NCBI RefSeq assembly: GCF_000711955.1
Contig: NZ_JONR01000008.1
Span: 137,576 to 201,575, forward strand
Reading direction: 5' to 3'
Source of the DNA: Nevskia soli DSM 19509
GTDB taxonomy: Bacteria; Pseudomonadota; Gammaproteobacteria; Nevskiales; Nevskiaceae
DNA: 64,000 nucleotides
The position numbers and the translations under genes were made by a program. Within the stretch, counting starts at the first letter, position 1. Each line of letters opens with the position of its first letter. A model generated the notes under the pieces. It ran no database searches. It was not told the origin of the DNA and worked only from the letters and a program-made list of their open reading frames with translations. This document shows positions 6,967 to 15,465 of the stretch, piece after piece.

Positions 6967-9198
6967 TCAGTGCAGAACTTCCGCGATACCGGTAGGAACC
7001 GAAGCGCGGCCGCCCAGTGCGGCCACCAAGTCCTCCGCCCGTACCCGGACCGAGTGATCCGGTTCGCGCCGTCCGTCGCGGAGCAGCAGTTGCGCTGCCC
7101 GTTCGACGGGGCCGCGGTGCCGTGCGAAGTCCGGCAGGGGCCTGGCCGGATCGATGCCAAGCGCCCGCGCCAGGTCATCGACATGGACGAAGCAGGGGAT
7201 CATTTCGCCATTGCGAAAGGCGGTGAACACGACCATGCGCCGCTCCAGGTCCAGCTCCTGGGATTGCCCGAATCGCACCTCCTGATGGCTTGCCGGCTCC
7301 GGTGCCGATCCATCTTTGGTGAACGGCACCGCCGGTCCGCCCGCGGTCGTGCCGGCGAACAACCGTGCCAGACGCAGCGCACGTAGCTGCGGACTTTTCT
7401 TGGATTGATGCGCCTGCATGCGGCGCAGGATGTCGTCCAGTGTCCGCACGGCTTGCAGGATGTGCGGCCCCTTGTTCAGCATCACGCACTCGGCGCGATC
7501 ACCCATCGCGGCGTCGGTGATTTCGGCACGCGAAGGCTGGCCCTCGCGCGCCAGGGTTTCAAGCACCTGTGTCGCCCAGATCACCGGCACGTGGGCCGAC
7601 TCGCAGATCCAAAGGATCTCCTCCTGGACTTCGGCCAGGCGCTCGAAGCCGCACTCGACGGCCAGATCGCCGCGCGCGATCATCACCCCGCAGCGCGGCC
7701 ACTTCATCGCTTCGAGCAGCATTTCCGGCAGACAATCGAAGCCCCGCCGCGTTTCGATCTTCAGGACGATTGCGGGGCGCTCGGCGCCAAGCCGCACGAT
7801 TTCGCCGAGCAGCTGGCGCACGTCGTCGGCGCTGTTGGCGAAGGACAGGGCCACCATGTCGGCATTCCGCGCCACGAAGCGCAGATCCTGCACGTCTTTC
7901 GGCGTCAGCGCGGCCGGCAACCCCTGGCTGTCGGGCAGGTTGATGCCTTTGCCGCCGCGCAATTTGCCGCCGCCCGGACGTGTGCGCGTGATGCGCAGGC
8001 CAATTCCATCCGCATCGATGCGCTCGACGATGGCCCAGATGCGGCCATCGTCGAACGAGACCCTTTCGCCGACGCGCACCGCTTCGAACGCCTCCGGCGG
8101 CAGGCAACCGATCCGCGCAGGTGCCAGCAATGCGCCCTGCTCGTCGGTGGTTGCCATCCGTCCGGGCAGCCCGTCGCGGGTCAGGATCAGGACATCGCCC
8201 TGTTGCAGCAGCAGGACGCCTTCTCTCGCCGGCAAGGCCCCAACCTGGGCTTCGTGCCCTTCGCCATTGAGCGCAAGACCCGGTACGAAATAGGCCGTCT
8301 TGCGCAGTTCGGCCCAGCAGCCTTCGCTTCCGGCTTCCGCCACCTCCAGCGTGCGCCGCGCGCTGCGCACGTCGGTGAAATAGACCCTGCTGCCGGCCTT
8401 CAGCCCGGACAGCCACGCGCCTGGCACGGGCAAACTCGCGTCGGCCGCCCCCGGGGCCGGACACGGATGCTCCTGCGGCGTCAGCCAGACCCGGGCCGGA
8501 AGCAACACACGGCCAAGCTCATCGCGCTGCGGGCGCACCTTCATCACGGCGGGTCCGGGCTCCAGCGGGCCGGTGCGCAGCTTGGGTCCCGCCAAATCCA
8601 TCAGCAGGCGGCAGCGCCGTTGCAGCGCTTTTTCCGCCAGCCGCAAGTGCTCCACCATCCGCGTCCAGGCCGCCGCGTCGTCGTGGGCGCAATTGATGCG
8701 CATGCAGTCCATGCCCTGGCGCATCAACTCCAGCACCAGGCCATAGTCCTGCGCCGCTTCACTGGGCATGGTGACCATGATTCTCACCGCGCGCTGCTCC
8801 GGCGCCGGCCCCATGAGGGCTTCGGTGTGCTCACGCAGCAGGCGCAGGCCGCTCGCCCGGTCGACGCCGGCCCGGTGCGAAGGTGCGGCTGCGCCGCCCG
8901 GGTCGCCTAATATCTTCAGCACCGCATTCAGTGTGCTCAGCACATGCGACTCGGCACGTCCCAGCGAGGACAGCCCCAGCTCCGCGAGACGCTCCTGCAA
9001 AGTGCGGATGTCGTGGCGCCGCAGCACGAGGTAATGCAGCAGATTGCCCGCACTGTCACGGTAGGCGGGGTGCAACTGGTCGGTGGCGCCTGGCTGCACG
9101 GCCAACATTTCATTGCGCAGCACTGCCAGCTCGTTGGCCAGGCTCTTGAGTTCGGCCGCGATTTCGGCGGGCTTTCCTGGTGCATTTCCATGAGTCAT
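6967..9198 (-). CDS. Atypical pyruvate kinase-like protein with C-terminal DUF1488-like domain
   Basis: The 743-residue protein has an N-terminal helical extension of about 135 residues, then a pyruvate kinase barrel: VTMPSEA, GMDCMRINCAHDD, LMDLAGPKLRTG, VMIARGDLAVECGF and ATQVLETLAREGQPSRAE. The usual allosteric C-terminal domain is absent. Instead, the last 85 or so residues (from about VVFTAFRNGEMIPCFV) resemble a DUF1488 domain. The ATG at 9198 is chosen because GGAAG lies 7 bases before it, whereas the upstream ATG at 9237 has none. An FNR-type box lies 120 bases upstream. It may act in anaerobic carbon flow, but true pyruvate kinase activity is uncertain. Confidence 0.82.
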   Translation of the reverse strand: MTHGNAPGKPAEIAAELKSLANELAVLRNEMLAVQPGATDQLHPAYRDSAGNLLHYLVLRRHDIRTLQERLAELGLSSLGRAESHVLSTLNAVLKILGDPGGAAAPSHRAGVDRASGLRLLREHTEALMGPAPEQRAVRIMVTMPSEAAQDYGLVLELMRQGMDCMRINCAHDDAAAWTRMVEHLRLAEKALQRRCRLLMDLAGPKLRTGPLEPGPAVMKVRPQRDELGRVLLPARVWLTPQEHPCPAPGAADASLPVPGAWLSGLKAGSRVYFTDVRSARRTLEVAEAGSEGCWAELRKTAYFVPGLALNGEGHEAQVGALPAREGVLLLQQGDVLILTRDGLPGRMATTDEQGALLAPARIGCLPPEAFEAVRVGERVSFDDGRIWAIVERIDADGIGLRITRTRPGGGKLRGGKGINLPDSQGLPAALTPKDVQDLRFVARNADMVALSFANSADDVRQLLGEIVRLGAERPAIVLKIETRRGFDCLPEMLLEAMKWPRCGVMIARGDLAVECGFERLAEVQEEILWICESAHVPVIWATQVLETLAREGQPSRAEITDAAMGDRAECVMLNKGPHILQAVRTLDDILRRMQAHQSKKSPQLRALRLARLFAGTTAGGPAVPFTKDGSAPEPASHQEVRFGQSQELDLERRMVVFTAFRNGEMIPCFVHVDDLARALGIDPARPLPDFARHRGPVERAAQLLLRDGRREPDHSVRVRAEDLVAALGGRASVPTGIAEVLH

Positions 9199-9316
9199 GA
9201 CACGTCTTCCAAGTCCGTCCTGGACTGTCTGCAACATCAGGTTCGTATCGGCCGGCCTCAGTCATGTCCTGCCGCCGGGCTTGAGGCATCGTGCCGGACG
9301 CCGCAGTGGATCGGAC

Positions 9317-9330
9317 TTGATCCAGGTCAA
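9317..9330. promoter_or_regulatory. FNR/ANR-type box upstream of the pyruvate-kinase-like gene
   Basis: TTGATCCAGGTCAA has both half-sites and the four-base spacer. It lies between the usp stop and the pyruvate-kinase-like start. A class II start for the leftward gene would be near 9282, leaving an 84-base leader. Confidence 0.7.
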
Positions 9331-9366
9331 GGCGGCGGGCGGATCGATTCCGTCGTTCCCGCCGGT

Positions 9367-9807
9367 TCAGGGAACGATCAACACCGGCCGCGGCGAGACG
9401 CTTGCGAGTTTCTGCGAGACGCTGCCCAACATCAGCTCCCGCATCAACCCGCGGCCGCGACGGCCGACGACGATCACGCCCGCGGAGCAGTCGCGTGCTG
9501 CGCCGATGATCGCTTCCGCCACGTCTCCAGTGTGCGAGACCAGATGGATGTCCGTTGCACCCAGCAACGCGGCTTTTTCGCGCGCTTCGTTCAGCCACTG
9601 GCCCGAGAGGGACTCAAGCACATCGACGATAGAGCCCCCTTCGGTGCGGCGGAACTGCTCCAGTTCGTCCGGCGAGAAACCGAAGTTGCCGATCACATTG
9701 ACGATCCACAGGCTCGCATGGGCCTCAGCCGCCATGCCTGCGGCCAACTCCAGGGCGCGTCCGGCACCTTCCGAGCCATCGATGGCCGCCAGGATTTTCT
9801 TTACCAT
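9367..9807 (-). CDS. Universal stress protein (UspA family)
   Basis: The 146-residue single Usp domain begins KKILAAIDGSEGAGRAL and ends with the ATP-binding signature G-x2-G-x9-GS, seen in GRRGRGLMRELMLGSVSQKL, then PVLIVP. The protein is cytoplasmic. Usp proteins of this ATP-binding type are often induced by low oxygen or growth arrest. It follows the CHAD gene by 48 bases on the same strand, so the FNR-type box upstream of CHAD could serve both. Confidence 0.92.
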   Translation of the reverse strand: MVKKILAAIDGSEGAGRALELAAGMAAEAHASLWIVNVIGNFGFSPDELEQFRRTEGGSIVDVLESLSGQWLNEAREKAALLGATDIHLVSHTGDVAEAIIGAARDCSAGVIVVGRRGRGLMRELMLGSVSQKLASVSPRPVLIVP

Positions 9808-9855
9808 TGTCGAAGCTCCGTTATGAGTGTTGGGTGTTGGGTGGTTGTGCCCTGC

Positions 9856-10749
9856 TTACCGCCAGAACGGTTTGCGCCCGGCGAGCGACTTCCATTCACG
9901 CCGCATCCGGCGGCCTCGCTTCGGACGCGCAAGGCGGCGTCGCAGGGCAGTGGCTTGTGCTTTGGCTCCTCCGTCCAGGCGCTTGCCGATGTGCGCCGCC
10001 AGGGCCCTGTCGACGATCCCGTCCTGGAACCGGCCAAGCTCGGCCTGGAGCTGGGAAATCAGTTCGATGTAGGCCCCGGTGTCGTCTTCGGGGAACCACT
10101 CGGCCAGCATTTCGCTTGCATAGCGCAGGCGCTTGAGGCTCATGCGCAGTCGATGCAGATCTTCCGCTTTGAGCCGGCGGAAATGCCGGCCACGTTTGCG
10201 GACCTGGCGCAGGCGCGCGTCCAGCGCCGCCACGGAAAGTTGCCGGATCGCACGGCTCGCGGGCTCGTCGCCGTTGATTCCCGGCACGGGCGGCTGGTCA
10301 CGGAAGCGTCGCAGTTCCGCCAACAGGCGTGTGGCGCGGGTGCCGTGCAGAGCCCGCTTGATCCGGAGCAGTGCCTGGGCGCGCCGTGTCGCGATCGCCT
10401 CGAGCGCGAAGCGCCGGTCGGCTGCAGCATGCTCGCCCGGCCATGCGCGCCTCACATCGGCGAGAAACACGTCCCATTCGCGGACCGATGCGAGACGACG
10501 CATCAGCCAATGCAGGTTGCGGTCCAGCGCCCCGGACTGACGAACGGTCAGGACGCCCGGAAACGAGCCCAGGGCAGTCCGCAACTTCGTGATGGCCACG
10601 CGCAGCTGATGGATTTTTTCCGGCGTTAGTGCGTTGTCGACGGTGGCGATTTCATGCTCGACACGGCGCGCAAGGCTTGCGACAAGCGGCTCGACCACGC
10701 CCCGACCATGGCCACTGACGCTCTTTTCCGCACTTGCCATGATTTCCAT
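9856..10749 (-). CDS. CHAD-domain protein
   Basis: The 297-residue helical protein has two CHAD repeats of conserved His/Arg/Lys helices (KIHQLRVAITKLRTAL at about 45-60 and DLHRLRMSLKRLRYASEML at about 197-215). CHAD domains bind polyphosphate and are found on polyphosphate granules. There is no fused CYTH domain and no signal peptide. The start could also be the ATG three codons later (10740), which has GGATGGA close before it. It is followed by usp, with an FNR-type box just upstream. A role in polyphosphate handling at low oxygen is inference. Confidence 0.85.
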   Translation of the reverse strand: MEIMASAEKSVSGHGRGVVEPLVASLARRVEHEIATVDNALTPEKIHQLRVAITKLRTALGSFPGVLTVRQSGALDRNLHWLMRRLASVREWDVFLADVRRAWPGEHAAADRRFALEAIATRRAQALLRIKRALHGTRATRLLAELRRFRDQPPVPGINGDEPASRAIRQLSVAALDARLRQVRKRGRHFRRLKAEDLHRLRMSLKRLRYASEMLAEWFPEDDTGAYIELISQLQAELGRFQDGIVDRALAAHIGKRLDGGAKAQATALRRRLARPKRGRRMRREWKSLAGRKPFWR

Positions 10750-10795
10750 CCGCGATGGTCCGGCAAAAGAATGCCGTCAGGCGGGAGGCATCGCC

Positions 10796-10809
10796 TTGAC
10801 CTGAGTCAA
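10796..10809. promoter_or_regulatory. FNR/ANR-type box upstream of the CHAD gene
   Basis: TTGACCTGAGTCAA is a symmetric TTGAC-N4-GTCAA. Its centre is about 54 bases from the CHAD start at 10749, which fits a class II promoter with a short leader. It is weaker than the nirK box because the inner bases differ from the ideal. Confidence 0.6.
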
Positions 10810-10983
10810 TGTGGCACAGACCCGTTACAGGAGCCCGCATGGATCATGGCGGCCATCTCCAATGGCGCCGGGAGGCGCCGGTTGAATGACCAAGAGTGCC
10901 AGAAGCGGCCCAAGAGATCCGGCTGGAACACGTGGTCAGTATTCATCGGCGTAATGCGCCCACGGGCCGCCGACGGGAAAACC

Positions 10984-11160
10984 TCAATCCTCGATCAACT
11001 CGTAATCTCCCTTGGCGGCGCCGCATTCCGGGCAGAGCCAGCTATCGGGAATGTCTTCGTAGCGGGTGCCGGGCGCGATGCCGCTGTCGGGATCGCCCAG
11101 GGCTTCGTCGTAGATATGGGAGCAGTAGCGGCAACGGTAACGTCGGTTGGGCGTGGGCAT
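10984..11160 (-). CDS. Rubredoxin
   Basis: This 58-residue protein has one iron site bound by four cysteines in two knuckles, CRYC (10-13) and CPEC (43-46), with the typical DPDSGIAPGTRYEDIP loop between them. The ATG at 11160 is 13 bases after the stop of the desaturase gene, so the two form an operon. Rubredoxins pass electrons to membrane di-iron hydroxylases and desaturases of the AlkB type, which is the likely job here. Confidence 0.93.
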   Translation of the reverse strand: MPTPNRRYRCRYCSHIYDEALGDPDSGIAPGTRYEDIPDSWLCPECGAAKGDYELIED

Positions 11161-11173
11161 GGAGTGCTCCGGC

Positions 11174-12070
11174 TCAGGCGTTCGGTGCGGGATAGATGGT
11201 GGGGCGGATGGCGAAGCCGTGCTGGATGGCGAGATCCTTCTTGCGCAATTCGGGCTCCAGCAGCTCCCACACCTTGCGGTTGTTGTAGAACGGCGTCATC
11301 GGGTACAGGTGGTGGATCAGGTGGAAGTTCTGCGATTGCAGCGCCGGGCCCAGCAGCCATTCATGTCCCAGGCGCACGCTGGTGGCGCGGGTGAAGTTGT
11401 GTTCCTGCTCGGTGTCGTGGGGCACATGCGGCAGCCAGAAGAAGCTGAAGCCCAGGGTCAGGAAGATCATGCGCGAGGGGATGAACCACAGCATCAGCAG
11501 GTGCGGGCCGTAGCCGCAGGCGACCAGCACCGCCATGGTGGAGAAGCTGAAGAAGGCCCACCACAGCGTGGTGATGAGATAGGGGCGCGAGACCTTGTCG
11601 CCGTGCCTGAGGGCATGGATGAAGTAGAAGCCATCGATGAAGATCCAGCGGAACGGCAGGCTCCACCAGGGGCCGTGCAGCACGATGTCCGGGTCCTTGG
11701 CGCCGCTGGTGAAGCGGTGGTGCAGGATGTGTCCCCAGCGGAACAGCTTCAGGTTCACATACGGCGCTCCGAGCAGTACGGTGACCTGGCCGATCCAGTC
11801 GTTGACGCGCGTGTTGGTGGAGATGGCGCGGTGGATCGAATCGTGGATCACGCTGAAGGCGAGATAGCCGATCACGCTGTTGGCCACCATGCCCGCCCAC
11901 AGCGGTATGCGGCCCATCACGGCGAGCACGTCGGAGCCGATGTAGACCGTCATCACCAGCAGCCATAGCAGGAAGGTCGGCCAGGACAGCCGCGGCGCGC
12001 GCGTCAGCGCCTGGAAGCGCGCCTTGCGCCCGGGGTCGAGGCTGGCGATGGAAATGGGCTGCTGGCTCAT
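11174..12070 (-). CDS. Membrane fatty-acid desaturase / AlkB-type di-iron enzyme
   Basis: The 298-residue membrane protein has the histidine boxes of the desaturase-hydroxylase superfamily: HDSIHR at about 75-80, HILHHRF at about 113-119, and NFHLIHHLYP at about 255-264, with about four membrane segments between them. A di-iron centre would activate oxygen to desaturate or hydroxylate a lipid chain. The rubredoxin immediately downstream is a plausible electron donor. The TetR gene upstream on the same strand is a likely regulator. The exact substrate (fatty acid, alkane or carotenoid) cannot be told. Confidence 0.85.
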   Translation of the reverse strand: MSQQPISIASLDPGRKARFQALTRAPRLSWPTFLLWLLVMTVYIGSDVLAVMGRIPLWAGMVANSVIGYLAFSVIHDSIHRAISTNTRVNDWIGQVTVLLGAPYVNLKLFRWGHILHHRFTSGAKDPDIVLHGPWWSLPFRWIFIDGFYFIHALRHGDKVSRPYLITTLWWAFFSFSTMAVLVACGYGPHLLMLWFIPSRMIFLTLGFSFFWLPHVPHDTEQEHNFTRATSVRLGHEWLLGPALQSQNFHLIHHLYPMTPFYNNRKVWELLEPELRKKDLAIQHGFAIRPTIYPAPNA

Positions 12071-12135
12071 ACTGGTTCCTCCTCGATGCGCGGGTCTCTA
12101 TGCCCGCGCGTTGTGTGACGCTGTTGCGGCGATGT

Positions 12136-12804
12136 TCAGCGGCGCGCGCGTGCGGCCTTGACCGGGCGGATGGCGGCTTTCAATCCTGCGCGCGCACGTT
12201 TCACCGCCGGCGCGGCGGCGTCGAGCATGCGCTCGACCAGCGGCGCCACCAGCTGTTCCATGCTGTAGCCATGGACCAGCTGGTTGGCGACATGCAGCGT
12301 CATCAGGCCGTGCAGGGCAATCCAGAACTGGTGAGCCAGCTGCCGCGGCTCGCCGGCGAGCACACCGGCCTGCACGCCCAGGGCCAGCACCTCCACCACG
12401 TGATCGAACAGCCCGCGGCGCGCGGCGAGCAGCTCGGGGTACTGGTCCGGCGGCGGCTGCTCGGTGGAGAAGATCAGCAGGTAATCGGCGGGGTGCCGCT
12501 GCACGTATTCGACATAGGCGGCGGCGATGGAGCGCACCCGCTCCAGCAGCGGCGCCTGCACCGCCTCGCGCTCGCGCACGAACCGCTCGAAGTGCAGGGT
12601 GCAGTCCCGCCGCAGCGCCATCAGCAGCGCCTCCTTGTGGGGGAAGTAGCGGTAGGGCAGGGTGTGGCTCAGGCCCATGGCATCCGCGAGGCGGCGGAAG
12701 GTGAGCGCTTCCAGGCCCTCGCCGCGGTAGATGGCGAGCGCCGCATCGGCGAGGCGCCGCCGCATGGCGGCTTCTGCGGCGCTGGTGAGCTGGGGTCTGG
12801 CCAT
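12136..12804 (-). CDS. TetR-family regulator of the desaturase-rubredoxin operon
   Basis: The 222-residue protein starts at the ATG at 12804; a longer in-frame extension to 12888 is rejected because the operator-like palindrome would then lie inside the gene. The helix-turn-helix is at about residues 29-48 (LTFRRLADAMGLSHTLPYRY), followed by the TetR ligand-binding region. The desaturase gene starts 65 bases downstream. The C-terminal tail is rich in Arg, Ala and Lys. It probably senses a lipid or acyl-CoA, as many regulators of such operons do; this is inference. Confidence 0.85.
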   Translation of the reverse strand: MARPQLTSAAEAAMRRRLADAALAIYRGEGLEALTFRRLADAMGLSHTLPYRYFPHKEALLMALRRDCTLHFERFVREREAVQAPLLERVRSIAAAYVEYVQRHPADYLLIFSTEQPPPDQYPELLAARRGLFDHVVEVLALGVQAGVLAGEPRQLAHQFWIALHGLMTLHVANQLVHGYSMEQLVAPLVERMLDAAAPAVKRARAGLKAAIRPVKAARARR

Positions 12805-12819
12805 GACAATAGTAAACGC

Positions 12820-12832
12820 CGTTAAATTAACG
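12820..12832. promoter_or_regulatory. Operator-like palindrome upstream of the TetR gene
   Basis: CGTTAAATTAACG is a perfect 6+1+6 inverted repeat beginning 16 bases before the TetR start codon. Its AT-rich sequence stands out in this GC-rich region. Autoregulation by the TetR protein is the simplest reading. Confidence 0.55.
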
Positions 12833-12936
12833 TTGTCAAATAAACTGGAAATGGCCTGTGTAAGCTTTCCGTAAGCGTGGGGCCGCATCGTTGGGAAAAG
12901 CGCCGCAGTCAGGCGCCGCCGGAAAGGGGAGGGTCG

Positions 12937-13380
12937 ATGCTCGATCTATGGATGTCCACCGCCATCTCGGCCTTCCTTTCGGCGCTGCTGGCCAATGAAA
13001 TCCTGATGCGGCGCGCGCGCCTGCAGCTGACCCCGCTGATGCGCGCCGCCCTCCCCCGGTTCGAGCGGCAATGGGCCGGTGCCAGGCGCCGGCTGGTGAT
13101 GCCCGTCGCATTGGTGGCTGCGATCATGCTGCTGCCGAGCCTGCTGCGGCTCTCGGGCTGGCTGCCCTCGCTGAGCCATTCGCTGGAGACCTTGGCGGTG
13201 GGGTCCGGCAGCGTCCTGATCCTGGTGCTGGTCTTCCGCTCCACGCGCGCGCAGCAGAAAGCCGCCGCCTTTCCCGATGCTTACCTCGCGGTTTCGCGGC
13301 GCAGCTTCGCCATCGTGGTGCTGGGGGTTTCCACCTTGTTCCTGATGGCGGCGGCGAAGTTCCAGTGGCCGCAGCTCTAG
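12937..13380 (+). CDS. Conserved-looking small membrane protein of unknown function
   Basis: This 147-residue protein begins at the ATG at 12937, preceded by a strong GGAAAGGGGAGGG ribosome binding site. Three or four hydrophobic segments are seen: about 5-20, 50-70, 82-100 and 122-138. Basic stretches lie between them, so it is an inner-membrane protein. No enzymatic motif is visible. It is divergent from the TetR gene, across the palindrome at 12820, so it could also respond to that regulator. I do not recognise the family. Confidence 0.65.
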   Translation: MLDLWMSTAISAFLSALLANEILMRRARLQLTPLMRAALPRFERQWAGARRRLVMPVALVAAIMLLPSLLRLSGWLPSLSHSLETLAVGSGSVLILVLVFRSTRAQQKAAAFPDAYLAVSRRSFAIVVLGVSTLFLMAAAKFQWPQL

Positions 13381-13735
13381 TCCGGATCTTGCTCCCCGTC
13401 TTCCGATCGCCCCAGGCCTGCTGACCCCCTGGTTTGTTCCGTTCGCTCGCCGCATGCGTGCCAACAAAAGCCCTTGGCACGCATGGCACGCATGGTGAAA
13501 ATCGGCCCCTGATGTGCGCGGCGCCTGGGTGACGCTTGCGGCACGTGGGCTCCGATGGCGCGGGACTGTTCCATACCAGTACTTTTGATCGATGGAAGAT
13601 TGAATGGTGCAGCGGTGATGGAGCGGAGAAGAATTGCCGTGCACGCCGCCGGCATTCACACTTCGGCTCGGCCGCGCGTCCCAGCATCGGCGCGGAGCCT
13701 TTATTCAATTTTTGTCCGGCAAGGGAATGTCGATC
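13381..13735. other. Intergenic region with one inverted repeat
   Basis: No gene is supported. An 11-base perfect inverted repeat with an 11-base loop (13453-13463 and 13475-13485, CATGCGTGCCA / TGGCACGCATG) could end transcription of the membrane-protein gene, though no T-run follows. The remainder is the leader of the MHS transporter. Confidence 0.45.
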
Positions 13736-15091
13736 ATGGCTGAACCCGCTGCCGCCCGGCACACTCGAGATCAGACGAGAGATGATTTGAGCACAGCAAC
13801 AGGCGGCATGCCGCGGTCCTCATCCGCCGCCCCCGGCACCGGGCGCATCATGATGGCGAGCCTGGTCGGTACCACGATCGAGTTCTACGATTTCTATATC
13901 TACGGCACGGCGGCGGCGCTGGTGCTGGGGCAGATGTTCTTTCCGCCCGGGGCTTCCGGTGCCCAGTCGCTGGCGGCGTTCGCCACCTTCGGCATCGCCT
14001 TTCTGGCGCGGCCGCTGGGCTCGTTCCTGTTCGGGCATTTCGGCGATCGCGTCGGGCGCAAGTCGACTCTGGTGGCGTCGATGATGACGATGGGTCTTTC
14101 CACGGCGCTGATCGGCGTGCTGCCCGGGTACGCGAGTGTCGGCGCGCTGGCGCCGGCCCTGCTGTGCCTGCTGCGGCTGGGGCAGGGCATCGGGCTGGGC
14201 GGCGAGTGGGGTGGTGCGGCGCTGCTGTCGACCGAGTATGCGCCGCCCGGACGCCGCGCCTGGTTCGGCATGTTTCCGCAGCTCGGGCCTTCGCTCGGCT
14301 TCCTGCTGTCGAACGGCTTGTTCCTCGTGTTGCTGCTGGTGCTGACCGACCGGCAGTTCGCCAGCTGGGGCTGGCGCATTCCCTTCCTGGCCAGCGCGCT
14401 GCTGGTGCTGGTGGGCCTGTATGTGCGCACGCGGCTGGAAGAGACGCCGGCCTTCGCGCGCCTCGCCGCGCGCGGGGCGCAGGTGCGGGTGCCGCTGGCG
14501 GAGGTGCTGCGTCATCACAGCCGGAATCTCGTGCTGGGCGCGCTGGCCATCGTCGCCTGCTACGCGATCTTCTATATCTCGACCGTGTTCGCGCTCGATT
14601 ACGGCGTGCGCATCGGGCACATTCCGCGCGGCCAGTTCCTGCAACTGATGTGCGCGGCGGCGGTGGCCATGGCGGCAATGTCGCCGGTGTCGGCGGCTCT
14701 GGCGGATCGCTTCGGCTGTCGCCGTGTATTGCTGGCGGGCCTGGTGTTGACGGGCCTGTCGGGCTTTGCCCTGTCGCCCCTGCTGGGAGCGGCGGATGCG
14801 CCGCATGCGCTGGTGTTCCTGGTGCTGGAGCTTGGCTTGATGGGGCTGATCTTCGCGCCGATGGGTTCGCTGCTGCCTTCGCTGTTTCCGGCGGAGGTCC
14901 GGTATACGGGAGCGTCGGCGGCTTACAACCTCGGCGGCATACTTGGGGCTTCGCTGGCGCCGTTTGCCGCGCAGTTGTTGCTGGCGCGCGGCGGGCTTTC
15001 GTGGGTGGGGTTTTATATCACCGCCGCGGCCTTGGTGAGTTTTGTCGCGGTGTTGCTGTTGCGCGAGCGCTCCGCCGGACAGGAGATATAG
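13736..15091 (+). CDS. MFS transporter of the metabolite:H+ symporter (MHS) family
   Basis: The 451-residue protein has 12 predicted membrane segments and MHS-family features: MMASLVGTTIEFYDFYIYGT in segment 1, the loop 2-3 motif GHFGDRVGRKSTL, and RLGQGIGLGGEWGGA. Relatives (ShiA, ProP, KgtP and others) take up organic acids, osmolytes or shikimate with protons. The ATG at 13736 has AAGGGA 9 bases ahead; an ATG at 13727 is possible. The stop codon TAG lies at the first base of the 62-bp repeat at 15091. The substrate cannot be predicted. Confidence 0.88.
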   Translation: MAEPAAARHTRDQTRDDLSTATGGMPRSSSAAPGTGRIMMASLVGTTIEFYDFYIYGTAAALVLGQMFFPPGASGAQSLAAFATFGIAFLARPLGSFLFGHFGDRVGRKSTLVASMMTMGLSTALIGVLPGYASVGALAPALLCLLRLGQGIGLGGEWGGAALLSTEYAPPGRRAWFGMFPQLGPSLGFLLSNGLFLVLLLVLTDRQFASWGWRIPFLASALLVLVGLYVRTRLEETPAFARLAARGAQVRVPLAEVLRHHSRNLVLGALAIVACYAIFYISTVFALDYGVRIGHIPRGQFLQLMCAAAVAMAAMSPVSAALADRFGCRRVLLAGLVLTGLSGFALSPLLGAADAPHALVFLVLELGLMGLIFAPMGSLLPSLFPAEVRYTGASAAYNLGGILGASLAPFAAQLLLARGGLSWVGFYITAAALVSFVAVLLLRERSAGQEI

Positions 15092-15152
15092 GCGCAATGC
15101 GCTTCGCCCCTCGATACACGTTGCTACGCAACGCACTCGGGACAGGCTTATT
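15091..15152. repeat. 62-bp dispersed repeat, copy A
   Basis: It differs from 41507-41568 at one base only. It contains the hairpin CGTTGC-TAC-GCAACG. It lies exactly between two convergent genes: its first base is the last base of the MHS transporter stop, and bases 58-60 give the stop (TAA, complementary strand) of the leftward gene at 15148. It resembles a REP-type or terminator-type element. Confidence 0.8.
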
Positions 15153-15465
15153 CCACCCTGCGCGGGGCGCGGTTGGTTCCGAACATTCTTGCTATCCGGA
15201 ACGCGACGCCGAAGGCGTGGACAATGCTCATCAGTCTGGGACCGAAAGCGCGCGCGGCAAGAGTGGCGAGACCGGTGAGGATGGCGGGTTCGCTCATCAG
15301 CAGGCGCATGGTCTGGCTGCGCGGGAAGCCGCCGGCTTGCATGGGGGCGAGCCTGGCGGAGGCGGGCAGGTCGGGGGAGAGCAGGTATTCCATGCGTTGC
15401 CGCTGCTCGGCCAGGCGGCGTTGCAGGGCGGCTCTTGCGTCCACGGCTTCGGCGGGCTGGTTCAT
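15148..15465 (-). CDS. Small YqjK-like protein
   Basis: This 105-residue protein begins with a Glu/Arg/Gln-rich helix (AALQRRLAEQRQRMEYLL) and has a hydrophobic-basic second half (AILTGLATLAARAFGPRLMSIVHAFGVAFRI). It overlaps the yqjE-like gene by four bases and takes the third place in the operon, the same position as yqjK in E. coli. Similarity is mainly by position and composition. The stop codon lies inside the 62-bp repeat. Confidence 0.6.
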   Translation of the reverse strand: MNQPAEAVDARAALQRRLAEQRQRMEYLLSPDLPASARLAPMQAGGFPRSQTMRLLMSEPAILTGLATLAARAFGPRLMSIVHAFGVAFRIARMFGTNRAPRRVE

